Origin: Candidatus Physcocola equi
GTDB lineage: Bacteria > Bacteroidota > Bacteroidia > Bacteroidales > Paludibacteraceae
Length of the DNA stretch: 58,617 nt
Reading direction: 5' to 3'
Assembly: GCA_018064855.1 (NCBI GenBank)
Contig: JAGHUM010000074.1
Span: 1 to 58,617 of the forward strand
Below the pieces are notes generated by a model. The model was not told where the DNA came from. It made no database searches and saw nothing but the letters and a program-made list of their open reading frames with translations. How positions within the stretch are numbered: the stretch's first letter is position 1; every line of letters begins with the position of its first letter. Position numbers and translations under genes: made by a program. Shown here one piece after another: positions 41,996 to 51,003 of this stretch.

Positions 41996-42442
41996 ATGTC
42001 GATTATGAAACACTTTTTATTCATTATTGGGACAACTGTTGTGGTTTTATTAGGTCTCTGTCAATGCCAATATGTAATAGACCAGACATTAAATACTTTT
42101 GATCATATCACAGAACACATGGATTCCGTATCTGATGCTAGGTGGGAAAAACAGCGTGCTAAAAGTGATTCTGCCTGGGAAGAAAGATCGAGGAAGATGC
42201 ACGAAGACTTTGAACGACGCTCAAAGGAAATGCGTGAGGAATTTGATGAAAATACAAAGAGGAAGCGTGATGACTTCGAAAGAGAGAGAAGGAAGATGCA
42301 GGAAGATTTTGAAAGACGATCAAAAGAAATGGATGAGGATTTTGAAAAAAGTACAAAGCGGATGCAAGAGAACTTTGAAAGGGATTGCAAGAAAATGGAT
42401 GAAGAATTTGAAAAACACTCCCATTCGTTTGAAGGCTTTTAA
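41996..42442 (+). CDS. Membrane-anchored hendecad-repeat coiled-coil protein
   Basis: 148 residues; an ATG at 42005 (MKHFLFIIGTTVVVLLGLCQC) is an equally good start. A hydrophobic N-terminus ends in a CQCQ motif (possible but imperfect lipobox). The block IDQTLNTFDHITEHMDSVSDARW follows, then seven consecutive 11-residue repeats (65-141) of the form [ST]KxMxEDFERxx, for example SRKMHEDFERR, SKEMREEFDEN and TKRMQENFERD. An 11-residue period with a regular M and F is expected to form a right-handed hendecad coiled coil. The protein at 57712-58128 has the same design. Function unknown; probably a surface or periplasmic spacer. Confidence 0.8.
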   Translation: MSIMKHFLFIIGTTVVVLLGLCQCQYVIDQTLNTFDHITEHMDSVSDARWEKQRAKSDSAWEERSRKMHEDFERRSKEMREEFDENTKRKRDDFERERRKMQEDFERRSKEMDEDFEKSTKRMQENFERDCKKMDEEFEKHSHSFEGF

Positions 42443-42616
42443 TCAATTTGTGAATGGATGAAACGATCTTTCCATTGTGTGAATTTGCTATTTTGTTATA
42501 TTGCGTTGTAAGCGTATGAAAAAATATTGAAAAAAATCCCATTTTTTCTTTCATATATCCTTTCCTCCTCCCATATTTATCAATGAAAGATAAAAATCTA
42601 ATAAAACTTGAGACTT

Positions 42617-44356
42617 ATGGGAAATAAAACAGACATTTTTGAAGGGATGGAATGTGAGAATCTTGATTTCAACGACAAGAAACGTGACCGTGTTAAAAAT
42701 CAAATCGGACAGGTTGCTCCTACATTGATGGCAAATATGGATGCCATTGTGAAATTGTCGGAAGACAGTGGTTTGGATTCACGTTTTTTTGATGATGCCA
42801 AACCTTATATCGAATTCGTGAAAGACAAGTTGGGACTTTCTGCCAATCAGGTCATCCTTCTTTCTTTGTTTGCCGAACTTAGTTGTTCTCGTTCTGATGT
42901 TGAATTGGATCAAATCTCCAGTCATATGGACTGCTCCAATTTGAAATTGTTGTCGATGAAGACTGATCTGGATGAATTGTGTCAGAAAGGTTATTTGACG
43001 AAATGTGTGGGCAGACCTCCGTTTAGAGGTGACGACAAGTGCTTTACGCTCCCGGAAAAGGTGATTAAGGCTTTGTCCGACAATCAGCCTTTTATTCCCG
43101 AATCGGATTATGACCTGTCTTTGGATACGTTTTTTTCGAGAATTCACGATATCTTTGATGAAAACAACAACGATGATGATATCATGCTAAAGATTGATTC
43201 GTTGATGGAGAAAAACCCTAAACTCTCTTTTGTCAAGTCTTACAAAAAAATGTGTAAAGAGAAGGCTTTCAATCCGATTGAACGATACATCTTCTTTTAT
43301 TTATGCAACAGTGCGGTCAATGAGGGGGATTTCGTTTCCACAACCAGAGAAATGCTGGAAAACGTAAAACCTTTTGTGAAGGCGCGTTCTGCAAGATCCA
43401 GACTGGATTCTGGAGAGTGTTCGCTTTTGAAGGAAAACATCATAGAGAATGTACCCGACAACGGACTGTATGGTTCTGCGTTCAGATTGACGAGAGATAC
43501 CATCAACTCTTTTCTGAATTCTTTGTGTCAGGTTGAAGATTGTTCTGCCAAGAATCTTTTGAAATGGGATTCGTTTGCTGAAAAACGTATGTTCTACAAC
43601 CCTGAAGAGGGTGAACAAATCAACCGTGTGACTGATTTGTTGAAAGAGGACAATTTTAAGATGGTGCAGCAGCGTTTGGAAAAATGCGGACTGAGAAAAG
43701 GTTTCGCTTGCTTGTTTTATGGTGCACCTGGTACTGGTAAGACGGAGACTGTCAATCAGTTGGCTCGTGTTACCGGACGCGACGTCATGGTGGTGGACGT
43801 AAGTCAGATCAAAGATAAGTTTGTGGGCGAGAGCGAGAAAAACATCAAGCAGGCTTTCCGCAGATATGCCGACTTGGTGAAAAACAGCGATAAGGCTCCC
43901 ATCCTCCTTTTCAACGAGGCCGATGCTGTGCTTGGTAAAAGAACGGAAGGGGCGGAAAGGGCTGTGGATAAGATGGAAAACTCCATTCAAAACATTATCT
44001 TGCAGGAAATGGAAAACTTGGAGGGTATCATGATTGCTACCACCAACCTTACCCAGAACCTCGACAGCGCTTTCGAGCGTCGTTTCCTCTATAAAGTGGA
44101 GTTCAAAAATCCTTCGGTGGAGGCCAAAAAGAACATCTGGTTGAGCATGATTCCCGATATGAATGAGAGTCTTGCTGAACGTTTGGCTACAGACTATGAC
44201 TTTAGCGGGGGGCAAATCGAGAATATCGTGCGTAAGTCTTCTGTCAACTATATTCTAACCGGCAAGGAGGCCACAGCAGATGATTATATCAAATTCTGCG
44301 ACTGCGAGAGAATCAACAAAAAGGATAAAGCGCAAAAAATCGGTTTTGTCCGTTAG
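42617..44356 (+). CDS. AAA+ ATPase with N-terminal helical region
   Basis: About 579 residues from the ATG at 42617 (MGNKTDIFEGMECENLDFNDKKRD). The first 330 residues are helical and not recognised (AKPYIEFVKDKLGLSANQVILLSLFAELSC is typical of this group). The AAA domain has Walker A FYGAPGTGKTETVNQLAR, a Walker B in which the usual DE is NE (ILLFNEADAVLGKR), sensor 1 IATTNLTQNLDSAFERRFLYKVEF with the arginine finger, and a C-terminal small domain (FSGGQIENIVRKSSVNYIL). The NE variant recurs in this bacterial family. It overlaps the convergent trmO gene by 4 bp. Cellular role unknown. Confidence 0.85.
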   Translation: MGNKTDIFEGMECENLDFNDKKRDRVKNQIGQVAPTLMANMDAIVKLSEDSGLDSRFFDDAKPYIEFVKDKLGLSANQVILLSLFAELSCSRSDVELDQISSHMDCSNLKLLSMKTDLDELCQKGYLTKCVGRPPFRGDDKCFTLPEKVIKALSDNQPFIPESDYDLSLDTFFSRIHDIFDENNNDDDIMLKIDSLMEKNPKLSFVKSYKKMCKEKAFNPIERYIFFYLCNSAVNEGDFVSTTREMLENVKPFVKARSARSRLDSGECSLLKENIIENVPDNGLYGSAFRLTRDTINSFLNSLCQVEDCSAKNLLKWDSFAEKRMFYNPEEGEQINRVTDLLKEDNFKMVQQRLEKCGLRKGFACLFYGAPGTGKTETVNQLARVTGRDVMVVDVSQIKDKFVGESEKNIKQAFRRYADLVKNSDKAPILLFNEADAVLGKRTEGAERAVDKMENSIQNIILQEMENLEGIMIATTNLTQNLDSAFERRFLYKVEFKNPSVEAKKNIWLSMIPDMNESLAERLATDYDFSGGQIENIVRKSSVNYILTGKEATADDYIKFCDCERINKKDKAQKIGFVR

Positions 44357-45024
44357 TCAATGCCTTTCACTACAATTTTTCCGTCGAGTCCTGTGAAGGT
44401 GACTTTCCATTCACCGAACTCAAACTTGTATTCTCTGTTTTCCTCTCCTTTTTGGTAGGCTGGCACAGGGTTTTGCTGGAGCACTTGCCGTAGGGCTTCC
44501 CGCTTGTTTTCGGGTAGTTTTTCAGCGAGGTCATCCGGTAAGATTACTTCATATTGGGTGTCGGGTTCGCTCCATACCCAACTGTCGGCATCCGGGTGGC
44601 TGTCGGTGAATTTCACATATGGTTTTATGTCGTAAATGGGGGTGCCGGTCATCAGATCGGCACCTTTTACGTGCAATATGGGGCCATTGGTTGGATGCAG
44701 TTCCACCCGTTCCAATGCCACACAACTGAGACCGATGGGGTTGGGACGAAAGGGTGAGCGTGTGGCGAATACGCCCAGACGGGTGTTGCCTCCCAATCGT
44801 GGCGGACGCACTGTGGCGGTCCATCCGTCTCTTTTTACCTCGCTGAATCCCCACAACAGCCAGATGTGGCTCACGTTTTCCAATCCGCGCACCACATCGG
44901 GGTTGCGAAATGGGCCTTCAAATACGATTCTTCCCTCCAGTGCTGTCGCTATTCCGCTTTGCCGCGGAATGCCGAATTTGCCGGGAAAGTCGGTTTCAAT
45001 ATGTGCGATTGGTGTGATTTCCAT
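44353..45024 (-). CDS. trmO: tRNA (N6-threonylcarbamoyladenosine37-N6)-methyltransferase TrmO
   Basis: 223 residues. TsaA/TrmO beta-barrel domain: ITPIAHIETDFPGKFGIPRQSGIATALEGRIVFEGPF, VSHIWLLWGFSEV, TATVRPPRLGGNTRLGVFATRSPFRPNPIGLSCVALERV (the SAM-binding signature RSPxRPNPIG), and GADLMTGTPIYDIKPYVKFTDSHPDA. A C-terminal extension (EVILPDDLAEKLPENKREALRQVLQQNPVPAYQ...KVTFTGLDGKIVV) is normal for the family. The enzyme methylates t6A37 in threonine tRNAs to fine-tune decoding. It lies downstream of the polymerase and YolD-like genes on the minus strand, 4 bp after YolD. Confidence 0.95.
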   Translation of the reverse strand: MEITPIAHIETDFPGKFGIPRQSGIATALEGRIVFEGPFRNPDVVRGLENVSHIWLLWGFSEVKRDGWTATVRPPRLGGNTRLGVFATRSPFRPNPIGLSCVALERVELHPTNGPILHVKGADLMTGTPIYDIKPYVKFTDSHPDADSWVWSEPDTQYEVILPDDLAEKLPENKREALRQVLQQNPVPAYQKGEENREYKFEFGEWKVTFTGLDGKIVVKGID

Positions 45025-45028
45025 CTGT

Positions 45029-45457
45029 TTACTCTATTTGCAAATCAATAGCCACAATGCTGCTCAGCGGCACGGTGGTTTTACCGTCTATGATCATTTC
45101 TTGTTCCAGTTCGTTCCATTTCGTCAGCCGTCCTTTGGTCTGGATATAGCGACCTCCGTCTTTCAACGCGTCGGGAATGAAATGGGTGAGGGTGACCTCC
45201 GGTTGCTCTTCTATGCGGGAAAGCAACTGCGTCAGACGTTCATTGAGTTCTTTGAGGTCGGACTCTTCCAACTGCAGTTGCGTGTCGGTCAGTCTTGCGG
45301 TCTCCATGATGGCTGCATTGTGTCCTGTCAGCGCGGCAAATGGCGCAAACTGGGCGGCTCGTTGGCTCATGGTCATCCGCGGATGCTTGGTGGAGATGGG
45401 GCGGGGCAGATCAATGATGTCGTCGTATGGCCCTTTGGTGTTCTCTTCCTGTGTCAT
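45029..45457 (-). CDS. YolD-like protein
   Basis: 142 residues. The N-terminal motif YDDIIDLPRPISTKHPRMTMSQRAAQFAPFAALTGHNAAI matches the YolD-like family (usually written YxDIIxLPHPxSxxHPxMSxxxRAAQFAPFAAL). The remainder is a short helical then beta segment (LNERLTQLLSRIEEQPEVTLTHFIPDALKDGGRYIQTKGRLTKWNELEQEMIIDGKTTVPLSSIVAIDL). YolD-like genes are characteristically encoded with UvrX/UmuC-type Y-family polymerases in Firmicutes and some Bacteroidetes. Here the polymerase ends 11 bp upstream, so the pair is intact. Biochemical role not established. Confidence 0.9.
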   Translation of the reverse strand: MTQEENTKGPYDDIIDLPRPISTKHPRMTMSQRAAQFAPFAALTGHNAAIMETARLTDTQLQLEESDLKELNERLTQLLSRIEEQPEVTLTHFIPDALKDGGRYIQTKGRLTKWNELEQEMIIDGKTTVPLSSIVAIDLQIE

Positions 45458-45468
45458 TCCTTGGGGTT

Positions 45469-46983
45469 TTAGGCTTTGTGCCCTCCTATTTGTTTGTTAC
45501 GTTCTATGGCGGTGGCACCTTCATCCAGGTTAAGTCCTTTCAGAATGGCGTTTTTGCCAAATTTCTTTTTTATTTCGAGCAGGGTTTCCTGCATCTTCCG
45601 CTCTTTGCTGAGCGAGGCTTTTTCTTCCTCCTGCTGTTTTTTCAGTGCGTCGTAGTCGGTGAAGATGTCCAGTTGCACAGGTTTGGCTGCCTGCTTTTGG
45701 GCTTTCTCTTCTGAAATGACGTTGTTGGTTGTCAGGTTCAGTCTTCTTATGAGCAGATTCTTATCTACGACTTGGTCGAACAGCGAAACCACAGCGTCTA
45801 TGATTATCCTCGTGGAAGATGTGTGCTTCCCCAGTTTTGCTGTCCCGTGGGCGGGTTTGGGCACTTCCCTCCCATAGTAGTCAGTCGCCACTGGTCCGTT
45901 GTAGAGACTTCGTATGGCAGGGTTGGCGAGCGAGTCGGTGTCATAGCCCACAGTCAGCACCAGTTGGTCTGTCACCAGTCGTTTGCTCACAAGGTCCAGT
46001 GCGGCGGCGTCGGCCATTTCCTGTATCACCACTCTTGCCTTTTTGAAGTCGTAGGCGCATTGGAGCACTTGCCCGCTGCTGAGTGAGTTTGTCTCGGGGC
46101 GGTACGATTTGATGTAGTCGATGGTGCATGGCTCATATCCCCAGGCATGATCGATGATCAGTTCTGCGTTCACTCCAAACATTTGGTAGAGAAAATCTTC
46201 GTTGGTGAGCGAGAATCGCGCCAACTTGCCCATAGTGTCTATCCCATACAGCGCCAGTCTTTTGGCAACACCTCCGCCGATCCGCCAGAATTTTGTGATG
46301 GGCTGGTAGTCCCAGAGTTCCTTGCGGAAAGTCATTTCGTTTAGTTCGGCAATGCGAACTCCGTCTTTGTCCGCAGGCATTTTTTTTGCCACGATGTCCA
46401 TGGCTATTTTGCAGAGGTAGAGGTTGGTCCCTATTCCGGCTGTGGCTGTGATGCCGGTTTGTTTCAGCACGTCCTTTATCATCGTCATGGCCAGTTCATA
46501 TGCTGTTTTCTTATAGGTTTTCAGGTAGGCTGTCACGTCCATGAAAACCTCGTCGATGCTATATACATGAATGTCTTCCGGGGCGATGTATTTGAGGTAG
46601 ATCTCGTAGATTTTCGTGCTGTATTTGATGTAATAAGCCATTCGGGGTGGTGCGGCAATGTAGTCCACCTCCCAGTCGGGATGTGCTTTCAGTTCGTTGT
46701 CGTTATACGATTTCCCGGTCAACTGTCGGTTGGGTGTCTTGAATTTTCGCTCCATATTCACTTCCCGCAGTTGCTGCACCACCTCAAACAGACGCGCGCG
46801 TCCGCCAATCCCGTACGATTTCAGGGATGGTGTCACAGCCAGGCAAATGGTTTTTTCCGTGCGGCTGGTGTCGGCCACCACCAAATTGGTGGTCAGCGGG
46901 TCCAGGTTGCGCTCCACGCACTCCACGCTGGCAAAGAAAGATTTTAAGTCTATGGCGATGTATGTGCGTTCTTGGTCAGACAT
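45469..46983 (-). CDS. Y-family translesion DNA polymerase (UmuC/UvrX type)
   Basis: 504 residues from the ATG at 46983-46981 (MSDQERTYIAIDLKSFFASVECVERNLDPLTTNLVVAD). The open frame continues upstream to 47220 through the promoter and the purL terminator, so the longer form is unlikely. Palm motifs: AIDLKSFFASVE (first metal-binding Asp), VYSIDEVFMDVTAYL (catalytic SIDE), then a helix-hairpin-helix (LWDYQPITKFWRIGGGVAKRLALYGIDTMGKLARF) and little-finger region. The C-terminus EEKAQKQAAKPVQLDIFTD contains QLDIF, close to a beta-clamp-binding motif QLxLF. It synthesises across damaged DNA with low fidelity. The YolD-like gene follows. Confidence 0.93.
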   Translation of the reverse strand: MSDQERTYIAIDLKSFFASVECVERNLDPLTTNLVVADTSRTEKTICLAVTPSLKSYGIGGRARLFEVVQQLREVNMERKFKTPNRQLTGKSYNDNELKAHPDWEVDYIAAPPRMAYYIKYSTKIYEIYLKYIAPEDIHVYSIDEVFMDVTAYLKTYKKTAYELAMTMIKDVLKQTGITATAGIGTNLYLCKIAMDIVAKKMPADKDGVRIAELNEMTFRKELWDYQPITKFWRIGGGVAKRLALYGIDTMGKLARFSLTNEDFLYQMFGVNAELIIDHAWGYEPCTIDYIKSYRPETNSLSSGQVLQCAYDFKKARVVIQEMADAAALDLVSKRLVTDQLVLTVGYDTDSLANPAIRSLYNGPVATDYYGREVPKPAHGTAKLGKHTSSTRIIIDAVVSLFDQVVDKNLLIRRLNLTTNNVISEEKAQKQAAKPVQLDIFTDYDALKKQQEEEKASLSKERKMQETLLEIKKKFGKNAILKGLNLDEGATAIERNKQIGGHKA

Positions 46984-47015
46984 GAGATTTACGAGGCGTT
47001 TGTTTTCTGGTTGCA

Positions 47016-47023
47016 CAAAGGTA
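47016..47023 (-). promoter_or_regulatory. -7 box for the Y-polymerase operon
   Basis: CAAAGGTA on the plus strand reads TACCTTTG on the minus strand, a TAnnTTTG match 32 bp before the chosen start, and the same octamer found in the CRISPR repeats. Confidence 0.55.
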
Positions 47024-47041
47024 CAAAAAGAATGGCGAGAT

Positions 47042-47077
47042 ATAAAAAAACAGGGATGCATATCGGTGCATCCCTGT
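47042..47077 (-). terminator. Terminator of purL
   Basis: ACAGGGATGCA (47050-47060) pairs with TGCATCCCTGT (47067-47077); on the minus strand the stem runs into TTTTTTTATA. 11-bp stem, 25 bp after the purL stop. Confidence 0.92.
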
Positions 47078-47101
47078 CTTGAAAAAAAGAGAAAATATGA
47101 T

Positions 47102-50100
47102 TTATCGTTTTGAGATAATCCAGTTCTTGGCGTTGACGAATGCCTCAATCCATGGGGTGAGTTCATCCACCTGCTTGTGGTCGTTAGGGTAGTATGCGCA
47201 CTGCCAAGGGAAGATGGCACGTTCAGGGTGCGGCATCATGGCCAAGTGGCGACCGTCGCGTGAGGCGATGGCTGCGGTGTCGAACATACTTCCGTTAGGG
47301 TTGGCAGGGTAGTTGCTGTAGTTGAACTTCGCTACCACGTTGTATTTGCTTTCGTCGTTTTCTGGGAACCAGAATTTTCCTTCTCCGTGGGCAACCCAAA
47401 CACCGAGTTTGGTGCCGCTGAGGCTCTTCAGCATCACACTGTCGTTTTCAGGGATGGTCAAACCAACGAATGTTGATTCAAACTTGTGTGAGTTGTTGTG
47501 GAGCATCTTTGGTTTTTGAGCGTCTTCTGGGTAGATCAAACCGAGTTCCACCATCAACTGGCAACCGTTGCAGATACCCAGGCTGAGGGTGTCGGGGCGA
47601 GCGTAGAAGCGGTCGAGGGCGGCTTTGGCTTTCTCGTTGTAGAGGAATCCTCCAGCCCAACCTTTGGCGCTGCCAAGAACGTCACTGTTCGAGAAACCAC
47701 CGCAGAATACGATGAAGTTCACATCGTCGAGGGTTTCGCGGCCGCTTGCAAGGTCGGTCATATGAACGTCTTTCACGTCGAAGCCTGCGAGCCACATGGT
47801 GTAAGCCATTTCACGTTCACCGTTGGTTCCTTTGTCGCGGATGATGGCGGCTTTCACACCGGTACGGGTCTTGCGGTCTGCGTTCAAGCCGAGACCACTG
47901 AGCTTGCCCTTGAAGTTGCTGTTGAATACATATTCAATAGGTTGGCTCTTATAGTTGTCGAAGCGGTCTTTTGCACAGGTTTCGCCACTCTGCTTGCGGT
48001 CGAGCAGGTAAGATGAGCGATACCATACGTCGCGCAATGCATCGATGTCGAGTTTGAGGTTTTTGTCGTCTTTCACGATGCGGATCTCTCGGTCAACGAT
48101 TGGCTTGGCAATCTTTGCGAAACCAATACCGGCGTCGTGAAGCATCTTTTCTACCAAAGCACAGTCTTTAACCTGGATGATGACACCTGGATTTTCTGCG
48201 AAGAGAATCTTGGTGAGGTTTGGCTCTGCCACGTTCTTGAGTTGAACGCTCAAGCCGCCTTCTTTGTTGGCGAAGCACATTTCAAGTAATGTGGTGATAA
48301 GACCACCGGCTGAAATGTCGTGACCTGCGAGAATCAAGCCTTCGTTGATGAGATCCTGGATGGTGTTGAACGCATCCTGGAAATATTCGCTGTTCTTCAC
48401 AGTTGGCACTTCGTCGCCGATGCGGCCGAGGCTCTGTGCAAGGGCGCTACCGCCGAGTTTGAGGGCGTCGAACGAGAAGTCGATGTGGTAGAGGCTGGTG
48501 TTGCTGTCGTTGACGAGCACTGGGCTGACAATGCGGCGGACATCGCTAACCTGGCCAGCTGCTGTGATGATGACGGTACCTGGAGCAAGCACCTTGTCTT
48601 CTCCATATTTCTGGGTCATCGAAAGTGAGTCCTTACCGGTTGGAATGTTGATGCCAAGGTCGATGGCAAAGTCGCTGCATGCTTCTACTGCTTTGTAGAG
48701 GCGAGCGTCTTCTCCGGCGTTTTTGCAAGGCCACATCCAGTTGGCACTGAGCGATACGCTTTCAAGTCCTTTTTCAAGCGGTGCCCAAACGATGTTGGTA
48801 AGCGCTTCCGCAATACTCATCACTGAGCCTGCTTCTGGGTCGGCCATGGCTACGAGCGGTGCGTGACCAAGTGAGGTCGCGATACCTTTCTTACCACGGA
48901 AGTCGAGGCTGACTGCACCGAGGTCGTTGAGTGGAAGCTGGATTTCACCGGCGCACTGCTGCATGGCGATCTTACCTGTTACCGAACGGTCCACTTTGTT
49001 GGTGAGCCAGTCTTTGCAGGCAACGGCTTCAAGCTGAAGCACGTTGTTGAGGTATTCTTCCACCTTGCTGTCGTCGGTTTCCACAGCCTGGTATTTGTTT
49101 TCTACTGTGCTGTCGGTGATGATGGTTCTTGGCGGACGACCGATCATGTCCTGCATCTGCAGGTTGATTGGCTTTTCGCCGTTCTTTCTTTCAAATACGA
49201 ATTGCTGGTCGCCTGTTGTTTCTCCAACAACGTACATTGGAGCACGTTCGCGGTCGGCAATCTTCTTCACCAGGTCGATGTCTTTTTCTTCCAAGAGGAA
49301 GCCCATTCTTTCCTGGCTTTCGTTGCCGATGATTTCCTTTGCCGAAAGGGTAGGGTCGCCTACAGGAAGGCTGTCCATGTCAATCACGCCACCAGTGGTT
49401 TCCACCAATTCCGAGAGACAGTTCAAGTGGCCGCCTGCTCCGTGGTCGTGGATTGAGATGATTGGGTTGTTGTCGCTTTCTGCCAATGTGCGGATCACGT
49501 TGGCTACGCGTTTCTGCATTTCTGGGTTGGCACGCTGCACTGCGTTAAGTTCGATGGCATTGGCGTACTGACCGGTGTTCACCGAGCTGACAGCGCCACC
49601 GCCCATACCGATACGGTAGTTGTCACCACCGCTCACTACTACTTTTTCGCCAGGTTTTGCTTCGCCCTTCATGGCGTCGCGCTTGTTGGCGAAGCCCACA
49701 CCGCCGGCAAGCATGATGACCTTGTCGTAGGCAAATTTCTTGGCGTTTTCCTGGTGCTCGAATGTAAGCAATGAACCGCAGATGATTGGCTGACCGAATT
49801 TGTTGCCGAAGTCGCTCGCACCGTTGGAAGCCTTGATGAGGATTTCTTCTGGTGTCTGGTAGAGCCAAGGACGTTCTGGCATGTTCTGTTCCCATGCGCG
49901 GCCTTCTTCTGTGCGTGGGTAAGAGGTCATATATACCGCGGTACCAGCGATTGGAAGGCTGGCACGACCTCCGCCCAGACGGTCACGGATTTCACCACCT
50001 GTGCCGGTTGCCGCTCCGTTGAATGGCTCAACGGTGGTAGGGAAGTTGTGGGTCTCTGCCTTTACGGAGATAACCGATTCTATTTTCTTCACTTCAAAGA

Positions 50101-50794
50101 AGTCTGGCTTGTCGCCGCTTGCAGGAGCAAACTGTTCAATTTCTGGTCCGCTCTTGAATGCTACGTTGTCTGTGTAGGCGCTCACAAGGTCGTTAGGGTT
50201 TTCCTGTGAGGTCTTTTTGATCATGGCGAAGAGGGAACTTTCTTTCTTTTCGCCATCGATGATGAATTCACCACCGAAGATTTTATGACGGCAGTGCTCA
50301 GAGTTGACTTGCGAGAAACCAAACACTTCGCTGTCGGTCAGTTTGCGGCCGAGTTTCTGCGAGATGCTGGTAAGGTATTCCATTTCCGCTGGGCTCAGGG
50401 CAAGACCTTCGCTTTCGTTGTAAGCCTTGATGTCGTCGATATAGACGATGGCGTCTGGCTGTTTGTCAATAGTGAAAATCTCTTGGTCGAGTCCGTTGTA
50501 GATGCGTTGAAGCATTTTGTCGTGGGTGCTGTCGGCGCCTTTGGCTGCGAAGTATTCTTCGATACGTTCAATGCCGCTAAGACCCATGTTCTGGGTAATC
50601 TCCACAGCGTTGGTACTCCATGGGGTGATCATCTCACGACGTGGACCTACGTACCAGCCTTTCAGTTCGGTGCTATCTACATGCTTGGCGCCGCTGAAAA
50701 GCCATGTCAACTTTTCAATGTCGGTTGCAGAAAGGGCGTTTTTGGTGCCTACTGCAAGCACTCCGGCGTCTTCTTTTAAGAAGAATGAAATCAT
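47102..50794 (-). CDS. purL: Phosphoribosylformylglycinamidine synthase
   Basis: About 1230 residues from the ATG at 50794-50792 (MISFFLKEDAGVLAVGTKNAL); a frame extension to 50872 lacks support. Large-type PurL: N-terminal PurS-like part, FGAM synthase domains (SQVNSEHCRHKIFGGEFIIDG, VKAETHNFPTTVEPFNGAATGTGGEIRD, VSGGDNYRIGMGGGAVSS, IHDHGAGGHLNCLSELVE, LNIPTGKDSLSMTQK-type blocks, LAGHDISAGGLITTLLEM) and the C-terminal glutaminase with GICNGCQLMVELG (Cys nucleophile), WVAHGEGKFWFP and MMPHPERAIFPWQ (His-Glu). It converts FGAR and glutamine to FGAM in purine synthesis. Stands alone, with its own terminator. Confidence 0.97.
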   Translation of the reverse strand: MISFFLKEDAGVLAVGTKNALSATDIEKLTWLFSGAKHVDSTELKGWYVGPRREMITPWSTNAVEITQNMGLSGIERIEEYFAAKGADSTHDKMLQRIYNGLDQEIFTIDKQPDAIVYIDDIKAYNESEGLALSPAEMEYLTSISQKLGRKLTDSEVFGFSQVNSEHCRHKIFGGEFIIDGEKKESSLFAMIKKTSQENPNDLVSAYTDNVAFKSGPEIEQFAPASGDKPDFFEVKKIESVISVKAETHNFPTTVEPFNGAATGTGGEIRDRLGGGRASLPIAGTAVYMTSYPRTEEGRAWEQNMPERPWLYQTPEEILIKASNGASDFGNKFGQPIICGSLLTFEHQENAKKFAYDKVIMLAGGVGFANKRDAMKGEAKPGEKVVVSGGDNYRIGMGGGAVSSVNTGQYANAIELNAVQRANPEMQKRVANVIRTLAESDNNPIISIHDHGAGGHLNCLSELVETTGGVIDMDSLPVGDPTLSAKEIIGNESQERMGFLLEEKDIDLVKKIADRERAPMYVVGETTGDQQFVFERKNGEKPINLQMQDMIGRPPRTIITDSTVENKYQAVETDDSKVEEYLNNVLQLEAVACKDWLTNKVDRSVTGKIAMQQCAGEIQLPLNDLGAVSLDFRGKKGIATSLGHAPLVAMADPEAGSVMSIAEALTNIVWAPLEKGLESVSLSANWMWPCKNAGEDARLYKAVEACSDFAIDLGINIPTGKDSLSMTQKYGEDKVLAPGTVIITAAGQVSDVRRIVSPVLVNDSNTSLYHIDFSFDALKLGGSALAQSLGRIGDEVPTVKNSEYFQDAFNTIQDLINEGLILAGHDISAGGLITTLLEMCFANKEGGLSVQLKNVAEPNLTKILFAENPGVIIQVKDCALVEKMLHDAGIGFAKIAKPIVDREIRIVKDDKNLKLDIDALRDVWYRSSYLLDRKQSGETCAKDRFDNYKSQPIEYVFNSNFKGKLSGLGLNADRKTRTGVKAAIIRDKGTNGEREMAYTMWLAGFDVKDVHMTDLASGRETLDDVNFIVFCGGFSNSDVLGSAKGWAGGFLYNEKAKAALDRFYARPDTLSLGICNGCQLMVELGLIYPEDAQKPKMLHNNSHKFESTFVGLTIPENDSVMLKSLSGTKLGVWVAHGEGKFWFPENDESKYNVVAKFNYSNYPANPNGSMFDTAAIASRDGRHLAMMPHPERAIFPWQCAYYPNDHKQVDELTPWIEAFVNAKNWIISKR

Positions 50795-50952
50795 ATATGT
50801 TTGTTTATATAATATTTTCTTGTCTTTGTTTTGTTTTTCGCTTCTTGGACAGTATTTTGAATATACGGCCACTATTTTGCAAAAATAATAAAATTCTCAT
50901 ACAATGTGTATTTTTTTGCGTGCCGTTTTGTCTTTTTGTTGGCGGAAACAAT

Positions 50953-50981
50953 AAAGGCGAACATACAAGATGTTCGCCTTT
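50953..50981. terminator. Terminator between purL start region and the PorP gene
   Basis: AAAGGCGAACAT (50953-50964), loop ACAAG, ATGTTCGCCTTT (50970-50981). A 12-bp perfect stem 22 bp after the PorP/SprF stop (minus strand). Confidence 0.85.
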
Positions 50982-51003
50982 TATCGTGATTGACTGTATT
51001 TGT

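Noticed and set aside
46984-47220. N-terminal extension of the Y-family polymerase to 47220
   Set aside because: It crosses the -7 box and the purL terminator, and the added residues have no family similarity.
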